Shown: positions 26,201 to 35,563, counted from the first letter of the stretch. The stretch: 64,000 bases of DNA from a bacterium (GCA_030432695.1 JAUILN010000014.1:204834-268833), one strand, 5' to 3'. The notes: generated by a model from the letters alone, not told the origin. Numbers and translations: made by a program.

Positions 26201-28075
26201 TCAGCGCTCGAGCGCGGCGCGCAGGTGCCTCAGGTCGTAGTGCCGCAGCGCGCCGGGGACCACGTAGGGCAGCAGCGTCTCGTCGACGTCCGGTTCGTAG
26301 AGATCGAGCCAGCTGTCGATCGGGGTCTCGATCTCGACCTCGCCGAACAGCGAGCGCGCGAAGGCCGCAGCGTGCAGCGCCGCGATCCCGGCCGGTCCGT
26401 GCGCGACCAGGTCCGGCGCCTCACCGTGCGACGCCCGCAGCTGCGCGGCGACGTCGAGGATCTGGCGGGTCTGGATCGCGACGAGGCAGCGGTCGAGCAG
26501 GATGCCGAGTGCTGCGTCGCGGCCGGCCGGGCCGGAGCTGCCGTACCAGGCCTTCTCCTTGGGCTGCGCGTGGCCGGTGCACAGCGGCGACAGCCAGGTG
26601 GTGGGGCGTTCGGGAGTGCTGCGCAGGTCGACGTTGCCGAGGACCAGCACGGGGCGGCCTTCGCCCTTGTGCCGCGTCGAGGGGGCGGTGGTGCCGTCGG
26701 CGAAGCGGATCCACTGCACGCCGTCTTCGCGGTGCTCCGATTGGATCGGCCGCGTCGCGATCGGTCCCTGGCGGAAGCCGAACAGGCGGCGGGCTTCGGC
26801 GAGCGCCGGTTCCTCGCCGAGTTCGGCATCGAGATGGAGCTGTGCCCGCAGCACCTGCGCGTAGTCGCGGAGCCGCGCCGGCAGCGGGTGGGCGTTCTCG
26901 TGCAGTTCGACCTGGCCCTGCTCGCAGACCTGCGCCTCGGTGGCGGTCATCGGTGCGTTGGCGACGCAGGTCACGTCGAGGTCCTCGTCGAGGAGGTGGC
27001 GGCCGAACCACTCGACCGTCGCCTCGATGAGCTTCGCGTCCCAGCCGTGGCCGGCGTCGACCTCGGTGAGCGCGAGGTGGTCGCTGGCGCTCAGCGCCGC
27101 GTAGACCTTGCGGGCTTCGTCGACCGTTTCCCGCGTGCCGCCGATCGGGAAGAAGTCGCGCTGCGCGGCGCAGACCAGGGTCGGTGCCGGCGCGCGCACG
27201 GCGAGTAGATCTGCATGGTCGATGCCGGCCGTCGCCTGACCGCGCAGCAGTTGCTCTGCGTCCTGCGGCCCGATCGCCCGCAGCACCTGCGGCAGCGAGG
27301 TCACGTAGCACGAAGGTGCCGCGACCTTCAGTCGCTCGTCGAAGGCGAAGGCGAGCACGGTCTGGGTACCGCCACCGCTGTTGCCGCAGATGCCGAGTCG
27401 TTCGGCATCGACGTCGTCGCAGCGCACGAGGGCGTCCACGCAACGCACCGCGTCGGCGACCATCACCGCCGCCATCGAGGTGCCGAGCAACAGAGCGCGC
27501 GCACCCTGGACGTTGTGGGCGCGCGTGCCCCAGCGCAGCGCCTTGCCCGACTCGTCGAACTCCTGCAGGCGCTCGCCCTGCTCGACCGGATCGAAGCACA
27601 GCGCGACGAAGCCGTGCTGCGCCAACGTCGCGGCGCCACGTTGGTACAGGGGATACGACTTGCCCTCTTCGCTGTGGCCGCAGGCGACCAGCACCGCGGG
27701 CCGCGGGGCGGGGAAGCGCGCGGCATCGGGCACGTAGCGGTGCGCCGGGATCCAGCTCCGGTCGAAGGCCTCGATCAGCAGGTGTTCGATGCGGTAGCCG
27801 TCGCGCGGCAGCGTGCGGACCGTGATCACGTCGGGCGGTGCGCGGTGGGCGCCGACGAACTCGCCGAGGCGCTCCTCGAGGAAGTCGCGGATCCGGCGCT
27901 GCCAGGCCGTGACCTCCGCGGGCGATTCCAGGCCGTTGCGGTGGCGGGCGCCGGCGGCGAGGCCGGCTTCGATGTCGCGCAGCAGCGCCTCGCGGGAGAT
28001 CTCCCAGGGTTCCCGCTGGGCAGTGGCGGGGAGGGTCAGGGAGGTGGCGAGAAGGACCAGGTGGAGCGACTTCAC
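26201..28075 (-). CDS. Exported alpha/beta hydrolase, acetyl-esterase type
   Basis: A 624-residue exported hydrolase. A signal peptide (MKSLHLVLLATSLTLPATAQ) starts at a GTG (28075), the only start that gives a proper leader. The alpha/beta-hydrolase core has the nucleophile elbow GICGNSGGG with S233, RPAVLVACGHSEEGK as the oxyanion strand, and DAGHGWDAK with the probable catalytic histidine. The family around it (acetyl-xylan esterase-like, long planctomycete forms) removes acyl groups from polysaccharides. The last 230 residues are a second alpha/beta region without evident active site. The gene diverges from 28224-29093. Confidence 0.82.
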   Translation of the reverse strand: MKSLHLVLLATSLTLPATAQREPWEISREALLRDIEAGLAAGARHRNGLESPAEVTAWQRRIRDFLEERLGEFVGAHRAPPDVITVRTLPRDGYRIEHLLIEAFDRSWIPAHRYVPDAARFPAPRPAVLVACGHSEEGKSYPLYQRGAATLAQHGFVALCFDPVEQGERLQEFDESGKALRWGTRAHNVQGARALLLGTSMAAVMVADAVRCVDALVRCDDVDAERLGICGNSGGGTQTVLAFAFDERLKVAAPSCYVTSLPQVLRAIGPQDAEQLLRGQATAGIDHADLLAVRAPAPTLVCAAQRDFFPIGGTRETVDEARKVYAALSASDHLALTEVDAGHGWDAKLIEATVEWFGRHLLDEDLDVTCVANAPMTATEAQVCEQGQVELHENAHPLPARLRDYAQVLRAQLHLDAELGEEPALAEARRLFGFRQGPIATRPIQSEHREDGVQWIRFADGTTAPSTRHKGEGRPVLVLGNVDLRSTPERPTTWLSPLCTGHAQPKEKAWYGSSGPAGRDAALGILLDRCLVAIQTRQILDVAAQLRASHGEAPDLVAHGPAGIAALHAAAFARSLFGEVEIETPIDSWLDLYEPDVDETLLPYVVPGALRHYDLRHLRAALER

Positions 28076-28223
28076 GTTGCCGCCATGCTCGCGCCCGCGG
28101 TCGACCGCATGGGGGGTTTTCTGTCTTTCGGGGGAGTCTTGCACGGGACGTCTCGTCGTCTGGCGCTCGACAAACAACCTGTTGGTAGTGCGTCGAGCCC
28201 TGACTCCCGATCTGCTTCCCACG

Positions 28224-29093
28224 ATGAACATCCGTCTTGCCGCCATCGCGGCTCTCGTCGTCCTTCCGCCCTGCTTCGCCCAGGAACCCGCCGCTGCGCC
28301 CGACGCCGAGGCGAGCCCACTCGCCACCGCGTTGTCGCGACTCACCCGGACCGACGGGATGTCGAGCTGGCGGCTGACCGTCGAGCGGGAAGGTGCCGAC
28401 GGCGGCGATCCCTTCGGTGGCGCGGTGGTGCTCGGTGGTCCGGAGGCCGGGGCGCCCTACGAGGGCGAACTCCAGGTGCTGTTCGACGGCGAGGAGCTGA
28501 TCGCCTGCACCGACGGTGAACTGCCCGGGTTCGCGCTCTACCGGACCGCCAAGGGTCGCGAGATCATCACCACCACCATGGAGAGCGGCGAGTCGATCGA
28601 CGTGCGGGGCGTGCTCGGCGATGTCGCTCAGCTGCTGCGCCGTGACCGGCTGGTCGAGCGGGTCAGCGCGTCGATCCAGAAGGCCGAGATCGAAAAGACC
28701 GACAACGAGGACGGCTCGACCGAGCTGCTCTGCGAGCTGCCGAAGTCCTGGCTGGCGACGGATGCGGACGGCGATGCGTTCGGCGGGATGTTCGAGAACC
28801 CGATGGCGCCCAAGGTCCTGAAGGTGACCGCGCGCCTGGAGATCGGCGCCGACGACACCCTGAAGGCGCTGCGCTTCGATGTGATCCGCAGCGACCCGAT
28901 GGCCGCGATCCAGGCCGCCGCGATGTCGGGTGAGTTCGGCGGCGGCGGCGAGATCGCGATCGGTCCCGACGACATCGCCGCATTCGCCGACGAGCCAGGT
29001 CCGGTCACGAGTTTCACGCTGCGTCCCGCTGCCGGCGCCGAGCGGGCCAAGGAACTGCTGGCCCGCCTGCGCAAGGTCGCCAAGGGGGGTTAA
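28224..29093 (+). CDS. Exported protein of unknown function
   Basis: A 289-residue protein with a signal peptide (MNIRLAAIAALVVLPPCFAQ). The mature part is acidic, with long amphipathic strands, and has the look of a lipoprotein-carrier or LolA-like beta fold (VTARLEIGADDTLKALRFDV), but no motif is decisive. The last two codons and the stop (GGG GGT TAA) lie within the left arm of palindrome family 1 copy 2. The gene converges with htpG. Confidence 0.65.
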   Translation: MNIRLAAIAALVVLPPCFAQEPAAAPDAEASPLATALSRLTRTDGMSSWRLTVEREGADGGDPFGGAVVLGGPEAGAPYEGELQVLFDGEELIACTDGELPGFALYRTAKGREIITTTMESGESIDVRGVLGDVAQLLRRDRLVERVSASIQKAEIEKTDNEDGSTELLCELPKSWLATDADGDAFGGMFENPMAPKVLKVTARLEIGADDTLKALRFDVIRSDPMAAIQAAAMSGEFGGGGEIAIGPDDIAAFADEPGPVTSFTLRPAAGAERAKELLARLRKVAKGG

Positions 29094-29123
29094 CAACCCG
29101 GCCGGGTCGAGTTGTTAACCCCC
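29085..29123. repeat. Palindromic repeat family 1, copy 2
   Basis: A 13-bp perfect stem (29085-29097, GGGGGTTAACAAC, with 29111-29123) around a 13-base loop containing CCGGCCGGG. It sits between convergent genes: it provides the stop of the upstream gene and ends 8 bp before the stop of htpG. Its centre is inverted relative to copies 1 and 3. Confidence 0.9.
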
Positions 29124-29130
29124 TCGCTCG

Positions 29131-31071
29131 TCACGTCGCCTTCTGCATCAGCTCGGCGATCGCCTTGGCCAGCGCGGCGGGGTCCTTGGGCATCGAGCCC
29201 TCGGCCAAGAGCGCCTGGTCGTACAGCAGGCCGCTCCAGCGCGGCAGCCGCTCGGCGTCGTCGGCCATGCCCGTCAGCGCCTTCACCACCGGGTGGTCGG
29301 GGTTCAACTCGAGGATGCGCTTCTGCTCGGGGATCGGCTGGCCGTTGGCGCGCAGGATCCGTTCGAGGTGCGGGCTGAGGCCCTGCTCGGAGGTGACCAG
29401 GCAGGCCGGTGAGTCGGTGAGACGGCTCGAGACGCGCACGTCCTCGACCCGATCGCTCAGCGCCTCCTTCACCTTGCCGACCACCTCCTCGAGGCCCTTG
29501 GCCTTCGCCTCGTGCTCCTTCTTCTCCTCCTCGGTCTCGGGGAGGTCGAGCGCGCCCTTCGAGGCGGCGATCAGCTTCTTGTCCTCGAACTCGGTGAGCC
29601 GCTGCACGACCCACTCGTCGATCGGGTCGGCCATGTAGAGCACCTCGTAGCCCTTCTTGCGCAGGGCCTCGAGGTGCGGGCTGTTGCGGCAGGCTTCGAG
29701 CGAGTCGCCGGTGACGTAGTAGATGCCCGGCTGGTCCGGATCCATCTTCGCGACGTAGTCGGGCAGCGAGACGAGGCCGCGGTTCGCGCTCGACTCGTAG
29801 CGCAGGAGCCGCGCGATCTCGTCGGTGTACTCCGGATCGAAGTGCACGCCCTCCTTGAGCACCCGGCCGAACTGCTGCCAGAAGGTCTCGTAGCGGTTCC
29901 GTTCGACCTTCTCGGTGGTCTCGTTGCCGTCGTCGTCCTCACTCTCCTGCTCGATCTCGGTCACGCCCTCATCGGCGAGCTCCTGGAGCAGGCCGAGCGT
30001 CTTCTTGGTGACCTGCTTCTTGATCGCCCGCGTCACGCGGTCCTGCTGCAGCAGCTCGCGCGACACGTTCAGCGGCAGGTCCTCGGAGTCGATCACGCCG
30101 CGCATGAACCGCAGCCATTCGGGCAGCAGCTCCTCGCAGTCCTCCATGATGAAGACGCGCTTCACGAACAGCCGCACGCCGCGCTTGTTGCGCTGGTCGA
30201 ACAGATCGAACGGCGCCTGACCCGGCACGAACAGCAGGCCGGTGAGCTCCTGCGTGCCCTCGACCTTGAAGTGGGTCCAGGCCAGCGGGTCCGACCAGTC
30301 GTGGCTGAGGTGCTTGTAGAACTCGTTGTACTGGAGGTCCTCGATCTCCGACTTGGGCCGCGTCCAGAGCGCGCTGGCCTGGTTGACGGTGTCCCACTCG
30401 GTCTTCTTGTCGTCGCCTTCGCCGCGGGTGACCTGCAGACGGATCGGGTGGCGGACGTAGTCGGAGTACTTGCGGATCAGGTCCTTCAGGTCCCATTCGC
30501 GTGCATACTCGTCGGCGTCGTCCTTCAGCGACAGCACGATGTCGGTGCCGCGGCCTTCACGCTCCGCCGGCTCGACGGTGTAGCCGTCCTTCGCGTCGCT
30601 CTCCCAGGCCCAGGCCTCGTCACTGCCGGCGGCCCGCGACACCACCCGCACCCGGTCGGCGACCAGGAACGCCGAGTAGAAGCCGACGCCGAACTGCCCG
30701 ATCAGCGACAGTTCACCCTTGCCCTCGGCCTTGGCCTTCATCGCCTCGACGAGTTGGCGGCTGCCCGAGCGCGCGATCGTGCCCAGGTTCTGGACCAGCT
30801 CGTCGTGCGTCATGCCGACGCCGTTGTCGCGGATCGTCAGCGTCTTGTTCTCGGCGTCGGGGACGATCTCGATGCGGAGCTCCTTGTCGTCGCCCATCAG
30901 CTCCTTCTCGGTCAGCGCCCGGAAGGCCAGCTTGTCGAGCGCGTCGCTGGAGTTGCTGATCAGCTCGCGGAGGAAGACCTCGCGGTGGCTGTAGAGCGAG
31001 TTGACGACGATCGAGAGGACCTGGTCGACCTCGGCCTCGAATCGATGCTGTTCGGCTTGGGGGGTGCTCAT
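29131..31071 (-). CDS. htpG: HtpG, bacterial Hsp90 chaperone
   Basis: A 646-residue Hsp90. The N-terminal GHKL ATPase shows LRELISNSSDALDKL (ATP-binding Asn), RDNGVGM and GQFGVGFYSAFLVAD. The middle domain has NVSRELLQQDR with its catalytic arginine region, and the C-terminal dimer domain ends normally without MEEVD. Length is as expected for HtpG. The start MSTPQAEQHRF at 31071 fits the family; the open frame upstream has no family residues. It acts as a cytosolic ATP-driven chaperone dimer. Confidence 0.97.
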   Translation of the reverse strand: MSTPQAEQHRFEAEVDQVLSIVVNSLYSHREVFLRELISNSSDALDKLAFRALTEKELMGDDKELRIEIVPDAENKTLTIRDNGVGMTHDELVQNLGTIARSGSRQLVEAMKAKAEGKGELSLIGQFGVGFYSAFLVADRVRVVSRAAGSDEAWAWESDAKDGYTVEPAEREGRGTDIVLSLKDDADEYAREWDLKDLIRKYSDYVRHPIRLQVTRGEGDDKKTEWDTVNQASALWTRPKSEIEDLQYNEFYKHLSHDWSDPLAWTHFKVEGTQELTGLLFVPGQAPFDLFDQRNKRGVRLFVKRVFIMEDCEELLPEWLRFMRGVIDSEDLPLNVSRELLQQDRVTRAIKKQVTKKTLGLLQELADEGVTEIEQESEDDDGNETTEKVERNRYETFWQQFGRVLKEGVHFDPEYTDEIARLLRYESSANRGLVSLPDYVAKMDPDQPGIYYVTGDSLEACRNSPHLEALRKKGYEVLYMADPIDEWVVQRLTEFEDKKLIAASKGALDLPETEEEKKEHEAKAKGLEEVVGKVKEALSDRVEDVRVSSRLTDSPACLVTSEQGLSPHLERILRANGQPIPEQKRILELNPDHPVVKALTGMADDAERLPRWSGLLYDQALLAEGSMPKDPAALAKAIAELMQKAT

Positions 31072-31213
31072 CGGCGCGATCGATGTCAGGAAGGGGCTGC
31101 TGGGATGGACGATGGGCTCCGGGGCGTTCCGATGGGCTCCCGGAGCGGAATTCGGGCCGAACAGGATTCGCTGCGGCGCCGCCGGTTTCAAGACCCCGGA
31201 GGGCCCCGCGGCC

Positions 31214-31792
31214 TCAGGCGGCGGGCCAGAGCCACGCGAACGCGGCTCCCGTGGCGAGGCCGTAGAGCAGGCCGTCGAAGACGAAGCGCCAGGCGACGTC
31301 CCAGCGCGCGCCCTTCCACATCGGCTCGTTGACCGTCGCGCCGGCGTAGGCCAGGAACGCCACGGTGGCGGTCAGCCGGAACACGTCGTCGCCGGCGGCC
31401 TCGGTGCCGAGCCCGATGGTGGCGACGTAGCCGGTCACCAGGCTGATGACGAGCGAGGTCACGAACCACTGCAGCAACGACTTGCCCATGCTCGGCATGC
31501 CGTTCTGCCGCAGGATCAGGTAGCCGACGGGGCCCTGGGCGAAGCGGGCCTGCGTCTCCGGCGACTTCATCTCCTCCATCGAGCAGACGCCCGGGAACCA
31601 GTAGTGGCCCGGCTTCACGCCGGAGGCGCGGAGCGCGTCCATCACCGGCTGCTCGTCGGGCAGCTTCGCCACGTCGCCCTTGTGGAGCGGCAGGACCATG
31701 TGGACCACCGAGCTGACGACGAACACGAAGACCGCGGCCAGGAGGACCGGGAGCCAGAGGGAGGCGAGAGAGAGGGTGGCGAGGGTGAGCAT
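31214..31792 (-). CDS. Small integral membrane protein, unknown
   Basis: A 192-residue protein with four likely membrane spans: residues 8-33, about 107-126, 137-150 and 170-190. A soluble loop after the first contains GHYWFPGVCSMEEM. I do not recognise a family with certainty, though short proteins of this plan occur widely in planctomycetes and proteobacteria without assigned role. Start ATG 31792. It follows the STN-like gene 28 bp upstream on the same strand, so the two may share a transcript. Confidence 0.7.
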   Translation of the reverse strand: MLTLATLSLASLWLPVLLAAVFVFVVSSVVHMVLPLHKGDVAKLPDEQPVMDALRASGVKPGHYWFPGVCSMEEMKSPETQARFAQGPVGYLILRQNGMPSMGKSLLQWFVTSLVISLVTGYVATIGLGTEAAGDDVFRLTATVAFLAYAGATVNEPMWKGARWDVAWRFVFDGLLYGLATGAAFAWLWPAA

Positions 31793-31820
31793 GGCCGGGA
31801 GCGTAGCCGGCCGCCTGCCC

Positions 31821-32711
31821 TCAGCGGATCACGTCGAAGACCACCACCCCGTGCTCCTGGTGCAGCACGAAGCCGTCTCCCAGGTTGCGCAGGACTCGGT
31901 CCAGGAACTCCGCCATGGTCTCGCAACCGGCGGGGAGTGCGATGGGCGGGCGGGCGTCCAGCTGGGTCGAGGCCGCTCGAGTGAACAGCACGCCCGGGAA
32001 TCCAGGAACGGCTTCGGCCAGGGTCGCCGGCAGGTCGTGTGCTGGAAGCGCATCGATCTCCTCGAGTTCGGGGGCGGGAAGGGCCGCGAGGTCGGTCGTC
32101 GCTGCGGGGCAACTGCAAGGGGACTCGGCGTCGCGTGCTTCGGCCAGTCGGACTCGCTGGGCGTCGAGGAGGGTGCCGAGTAGCCGGTGGACGCCGGGGG
32201 TCTGCGTGACCTCCAGCTCCGGTCCGTCGACGGTCAAGCTGCGGGTCGGCAGCCGCCAGCTCCAAGGGGCTGCTTCGCTGCGGATCCAGGCGGCGATCTC
32301 CTCGGGCTTCCAGCGGGCCGCCACGAAGTCGGAGAGGTCGTAGCGGCGCGTGACCGGATCGGCGAGCGATTCGTCGAGCGGATGCAGGGTGGGGCCCCGG
32401 TCGGGAAGGAGCTCCCAGCCGATGCCGAGGACGGTGCAGATCAGGTCGAGATCGGCGCGCGGCGTGGCGTGGAACGAGAGGCCGCGGAGGACGAGGTCGG
32501 GATCGTCGGCCAGGCCGTAGGGGTCCCGGACCGCCACCTGACACATGGCGGTCAGGAACTGGATGGCGTCGCCGAGCGGGGCGACTTCGTAGTGGAAGCG
32601 GATGCTGGCTTGGTCGAGTCGGGCGAGGTCTTCGAGCTGGGCGTCCTGGCAGTGGGCCGGGACCGGGAGGATGCAGACGACGACGGACGCGAAGACGATT
32701 CTGTGGCGCAT
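31821..32711 (-). CDS. Exported STN/secretin-type domain protein
   Basis: A 296-residue exported protein. After a signal peptide (MRHRIVFASVVVCILPVPAHCQ) come an STN-like unit (residues 25-95, LGDAIQFLTAMCQVAV...), then a segment RRYDLSDFV...LEVTQTPGVHRLLGTLL that matches a recurring planctomycete phrase (YD-x-x-D-L ... V-x-Q-T-P-E-V-H). A C-terminal unit with MAEFLDRVLRNLGDGFVLHQEHGVVVF is again STN-like. Such domains are found at the periplasmic end of secretins and TonB-dependent receptors. No beta-barrel secretin domain is present here, so it could be an accessory or a stand-alone binding protein. Confidence 0.65.
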   Translation of the reverse strand: MRHRIVFASVVVCILPVPAHCQDAQLEDLARLDQASIRFHYEVAPLGDAIQFLTAMCQVAVRDPYGLADDPDLVLRGLSFHATPRADLDLICTVLGIGWELLPDRGPTLHPLDESLADPVTRRYDLSDFVAARWKPEEIAAWIRSEAAPWSWRLPTRSLTVDGPELEVTQTPGVHRLLGTLLDAQRVRLAEARDAESPCSCPAATTDLAALPAPELEEIDALPAHDLPATLAEAVPGFPGVLFTRAASTQLDARPPIALPAGCETMAEFLDRVLRNLGDGFVLHQEHGVVVFDVIR

Positions 32712-32823
32712 GGCAGGGTGTCCGCACCGCAACCGGGCGCGGGAGGTCGGGATGAGGAGACCTTCCCGGCTAACGTCACGGGTTCCCGAGCCGTCGAGAG
32801 ATCCGACCGAGGAGAACCACATC

Positions 32824-33414
32824 ATGATCCGACGAGCCATCACCGCCCTTCTGCCCCTCTGCGCCGCGCTGCCCCTGGCCCTGCCCGCGCCTGCTCCAGC
32901 TCCCGTGCCCGGCCCCGGCAACGTGGTGCTGACGATGAAGCGACTGCTGACGGCGATGGACACCGGCGATGCGGCCGCGGTGCAGGAACTGCTCGCGGTG
33001 CCGAACACCATCGGCTACGCGATGCGGCTCGACGGGGAGCAGATGTTCGAGGAGATGCGCAAGACCCCGGTCGGAGCCTGGTTCGAACTCGACGAAGCCG
33101 GTCGTCCATTGAGCTTCGAGACCCCCGAGGCGTTCGCCGCCGCGATGACCTCGCCGCCCCCCGGCTCGACCTGGCGCCACGAGGTGCGGCAGGGCATCGC
33201 CCACTGCGCCAGCCAGGACGCGAGCATGGGCATCCTCGAGTTCGACCGCATCGTCGAGCACAACGGCGAGGAGGCGGCACGCAAGCGGATGCGGGTGACC
33301 GCGGTGATGCATTGGGTCGACGGCGGCTTTCGCATCCACAGCTGGCATGCTTCCGCGCTGGCCGGCGAGCTGCCGATCCCGCCGCTGCCCGAGAAGGCTT
33401 CGAAGGGCGAGTGA
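32824..33414 (+). CDS. Small exported protein, unknown
   Basis: A 196-residue protein with a signal peptide (LLPLCAALPLALPAPAPA). The mature part has an alpha+beta pattern (MKRLLTAMDTGDAAAVQELLAV, later MRVTAVMHWVDGGFRIHSWHAS) like the NTF2/SnoaL-type cone fold, in which a helix is followed by a curved sheet and a closing W-x-I-x-S/H-W-H strand. The start is supported by GAGGAG at 32809-32814, nine bases upstream. No catalytic residues can be assigned. Followed by two family 2 palindromes. Confidence 0.65.
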   Translation: MIRRAITALLPLCAALPLALPAPAPAPVPGPGNVVLTMKRLLTAMDTGDAAAVQELLAVPNTIGYAMRLDGEQMFEEMRKTPVGAWFELDEAGRPLSFETPEAFAAAMTSPPPGSTWRHEVRQGIAHCASQDASMGILEFDRIVEHNGEEAARKRMRVTAVMHWVDGGFRIHSWHASALAGELPIPPLPEKASKGE

Positions 33415-33423
33415 CCCAGCGTT

Positions 33424-33460
33424 TCTGTCGTGGTCGGTGCCAGGCACCGTTCGCGACAGA
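33424..33460. repeat. Palindromic repeat family 2, copy B
   Basis: A 37-bp imperfect palindrome. TCTGTCG pairs with CGACAGA at the ends and GGTGCC with GGCACC in the centre; three to four inner positions mismatch. It lies 10 bp after the stop of the small exported protein, 15 bp from copy C. Confidence 0.85.
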
Positions 33461-33475
33461 GTCTGCGCCACAAAG

Positions 33476-33512
33476 TCTGTCGTGGTTCGTGCCTGGCACC
33501 GACTACGACAGA
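33476..33512. repeat. Palindromic repeat family 2, copy C
   Basis: A 37-bp imperfect palindrome (ends TCTGTCGT/ACGACAGA, centre GTGCC-T-GGCAC). It ends 10 bp before the stop of the convergent MBL hydrolase gene. Together with copy B it fills most of the 107-bp space between two convergent genes, in tandem orientation. Confidence 0.87.
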
Positions 33513-33521
33513 CTTCGGGGG

Positions 33522-34265
33522 TCAGATCTCGAGGAGGTCTGCGGCCTTCACCACTTCGCCGGCGAACACCGCGCGGGCCTCGGCGATCAGGTCGTGGCCG
33601 TCGCACTCGGGGTAGAAGTGGGTGAGGACGAGCTTCTTCGCGCCTGCGCGCTGGGCGGCGCGGCCGGCTTCGGTGGGGGTCATGTGGCCCGGGCCTGGTG
33701 CTGCGCTGGGGAACGCGGAGTCGCAGATGAACACGTCGGCGGCTCGAGCGAGCGGAATCAGGCCGGCGCAGTCGACCGCGTCGCCCGAGAAGGCGACCAC
33801 CCGGCCGCTGCCGCCACGGACCCGATAGCCGAGACTGGCGTCGGTGTGCTCGATGTCGACCGCGGTGACCTGCAGGCCCTCCACCTCCAAGTCGCCCGGC
33901 GCGATCTCGTCGAGCACCAGCTCGAACGGTAGCCGCCCGACCCACGGCCAGGCTTCGGCGAGACTGGCGTGCAGCGCGCGGAGGCCAGGCGCGCCGACGA
34001 CGCGCAACCGCTTCACCGCAGCGAAGGCGGGGTTCCGGAGCCCGAACAACAGCGGCGCGAGATCTGCGCAGTGGTCGGTGTGGTAGTGCGTCAGGAGGAC
34101 GGCGTGGACGTCGCCGAGATCCAGTCCCGCCTGCGGCAGCCTGCGCAGCGTGCCCGGCCCGAGATCGACCAGCACGTTCCGTCCGCCATCCTGCACCAGG
34201 TAACCGGCCGGGAATCGATCGATCACCGGCACCGCCGTGCCCGAGCCCAACACCGTCACGCGCAT
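33522..34265 (-). CDS. Metallo-beta-lactamase-fold hydrolase (RNase Z-like group)
   Basis: A 247-residue MBL-fold enzyme. It opens VTVLGSGTAVPVIDR as in the RNase Z/phosphodiesterase branch, with the zinc motif H-x-H-x-D-H in LTHYHTDHCADL, the later metal aspartate in AFSGDAVDC, and a final histidine in LVLTHFYPE. Likely reactions are phosphodiester or cyclic nucleotide hydrolysis. It lacks the flexible exosite arm of RNase Z, so tRNA processing is less likely. Start ATG 34265. Confidence 0.85.
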   Translation of the reverse strand: MRVTVLGSGTAVPVIDRFPAGYLVQDGGRNVLVDLGPGTLRRLPQAGLDLGDVHAVLLTHYHTDHCADLAPLLFGLRNPAFAAVKRLRVVGAPGLRALHASLAEAWPWVGRLPFELVLDEIAPGDLEVEGLQVTAVDIEHTDASLGYRVRGGSGRVVAFSGDAVDCAGLIPLARAADVFICDSAFPSAAPGPGHMTPTEAGRAAQRAGAKKLVLTHFYPECDGHDLIAEARAVFAGEVVKAADLLEI

Positions 34266-34303
34266 ACGGATGGGTTAGCGCCGCGGGCCGATCGAGTCGA
34301 CCC

Positions 34304-35563
34304 TCACGCGTGCTGCTGTGCCAGCAACCTGCCGAGCGTCTCGGCGAGGCGCGACCGATCCAGGGGCTTGGTGAGGAACTCGTCGCAGCCCGCGGCGAGG
34401 CACTTCTCACGGTCGCCGTCGAGCGCGTGGGCGGTGAGTGCGATCACCGGTGTGTGGTCGTCGCGGTCGCGCAGCGAGCGGGTCGCGGCGTAGCCGTCGA
34501 GCACCGGCATCTGCATGTCCATCACCACGCAGTCGAAGTGCCGCTGGTCGAGCATCCGCAGTGCGACGAGGCCGTTCTCGGCGAACTCGGAATGGAGTCC
34601 GAGCTTGCGCAGCGCGTGGCGTAGCAGGAGTCGGTTGTCGGCGGCGTCGTCGACGACCAGGACCGTGCCGGAGAATGTCGGCATGCCGGTCGCCGTGTCT
34701 CCATCGAGCATGCGCGTGCCTGACCAGCGCGGCAGAGCCGGCGCGAGCACCGGGTCGCGTGATCGGGCCCGCGCATAGGGAAGTACCAGGCGGAAGGTCG
34801 TCCCGCTCGCGCCGTTGTCGGTCAGCATGAGCCGGCCGCCGAGGCAACGCGTCACGGCCTTCGCCAGGGCCAGCCCCAGGCCCACACCGCCGTGGCGGCG
34901 CGCATGGCTGCTGTCGCCCTTGCCGAGGTCCGCGAACAGCCGTGCCCGCATCTGCTCCGGAATCCCGGGGCCGCTGTCCTGGACCTCGAAGACCAGCTGC
35001 TGATTCCCCTCCAGCGCGGTCACGTGCAGCTGTACGTTGCCCCGGCGCGTGAACTTGACCGCGTTGTGCAGCAGGCAGCGCAGGATCTGCGCGACCCGGT
35101 CGGGGTCCACCTCCACGCACATCGGCACGGAGTCGTCGACCGTCGTCGAAAGGATCAAGCCTTTGCGGTCCGCCTCTGGCCGCAGATCGCGGTCCAGCTC
35201 GCGGACCAGGGTGCGCGGCTCGACCGGGATCGGGTGGATCCGGAGGTCGCCGTCGCGCAGCCGCGCATAGTCGAACACGTCATTGACCAGCCTGAGCAGC
35301 AGGCGGCCGTGGTTCAGCACCCGGCGGGTGAACTCGTCGCGACGCCGCTCGCTGATCCGCTCCTGCGCGGCGATCTCCGCGTAGCCGAGCATCGCGGTGA
35401 GCGGCGTGCGCAGCTCGTGGGCGAGGTTCGACAGGAACGCGTCGCGCGCCGCCCGGTCATCGGGCGAAGGTTCAGAGCCACGACGGCGACGTCCGAGCAG
35501 ATAGCCCGTGGCCAGCGCGAGGCCGGTCGCGAGCAGCAGCAGGGCGGTATCGGCGATGGACAT
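34304..35563 (-). CDS. Hybrid sensor histidine kinase/response regulator
   Basis: A 419-residue hybrid kinase. There is an N-terminal membrane span (residues 5-24) and no sensory domain of any size. HisKA follows, with phospho-accepting H49 in NLAHELRTPLTAML, then HATPase_c with N167 (N box), DSGPGIP (G1) and GGVGLGLA (G2). The receiver domain starts at about residue 300 (VLVVDDAADN), with D349 in VMDMQMPVLDG and the conserved lysine in TKPLD. No output domain and no partner gene beside it. The missing sensor suggests that it reads a signal through its short N-terminus or through a partner protein. Confidence 0.92.
   Translation of the reverse strand: MSIADTALLLLATGLALATGYLLGRRRRGSEPSPDDRAARDAFLSNLAHELRTPLTAMLGYAEIAAQERISERRRDEFTRRVLNHGRLLLRLVNDVFDYARLRDGDLRIHPIPVEPRTLVRELDRDLRPEADRKGLILSTTVDDSVPMCVEVDPDRVAQILRCLLHNAVKFTRRGNVQLHVTALEGNQQLVFEVQDSGPGIPEQMRARLFADLGKGDSSHARRHGGVGLGLALAKAVTRCLGGRLMLTDNGASGTTFRLVLPYARARSRDPVLAPALPRWSGTRMLDGDTATGMPTFSGTVLVVDDAADNRLLLRHALRKLGLHSEFAENGLVALRMLDQRHFDCVVMDMQMPVLDGYAATRSLRDRDDHTPVIALTAHALDGDREKCLAAGCDEFLTKPLDRSRLAETLGRLLAQQHA

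Noticed and set aside
26421..29096. 891-residue open frame on the minus strand
   Set aside because: Out-of-frame shadow of the esterase gene continuing antisense to 28224-29093; no domain or start support.
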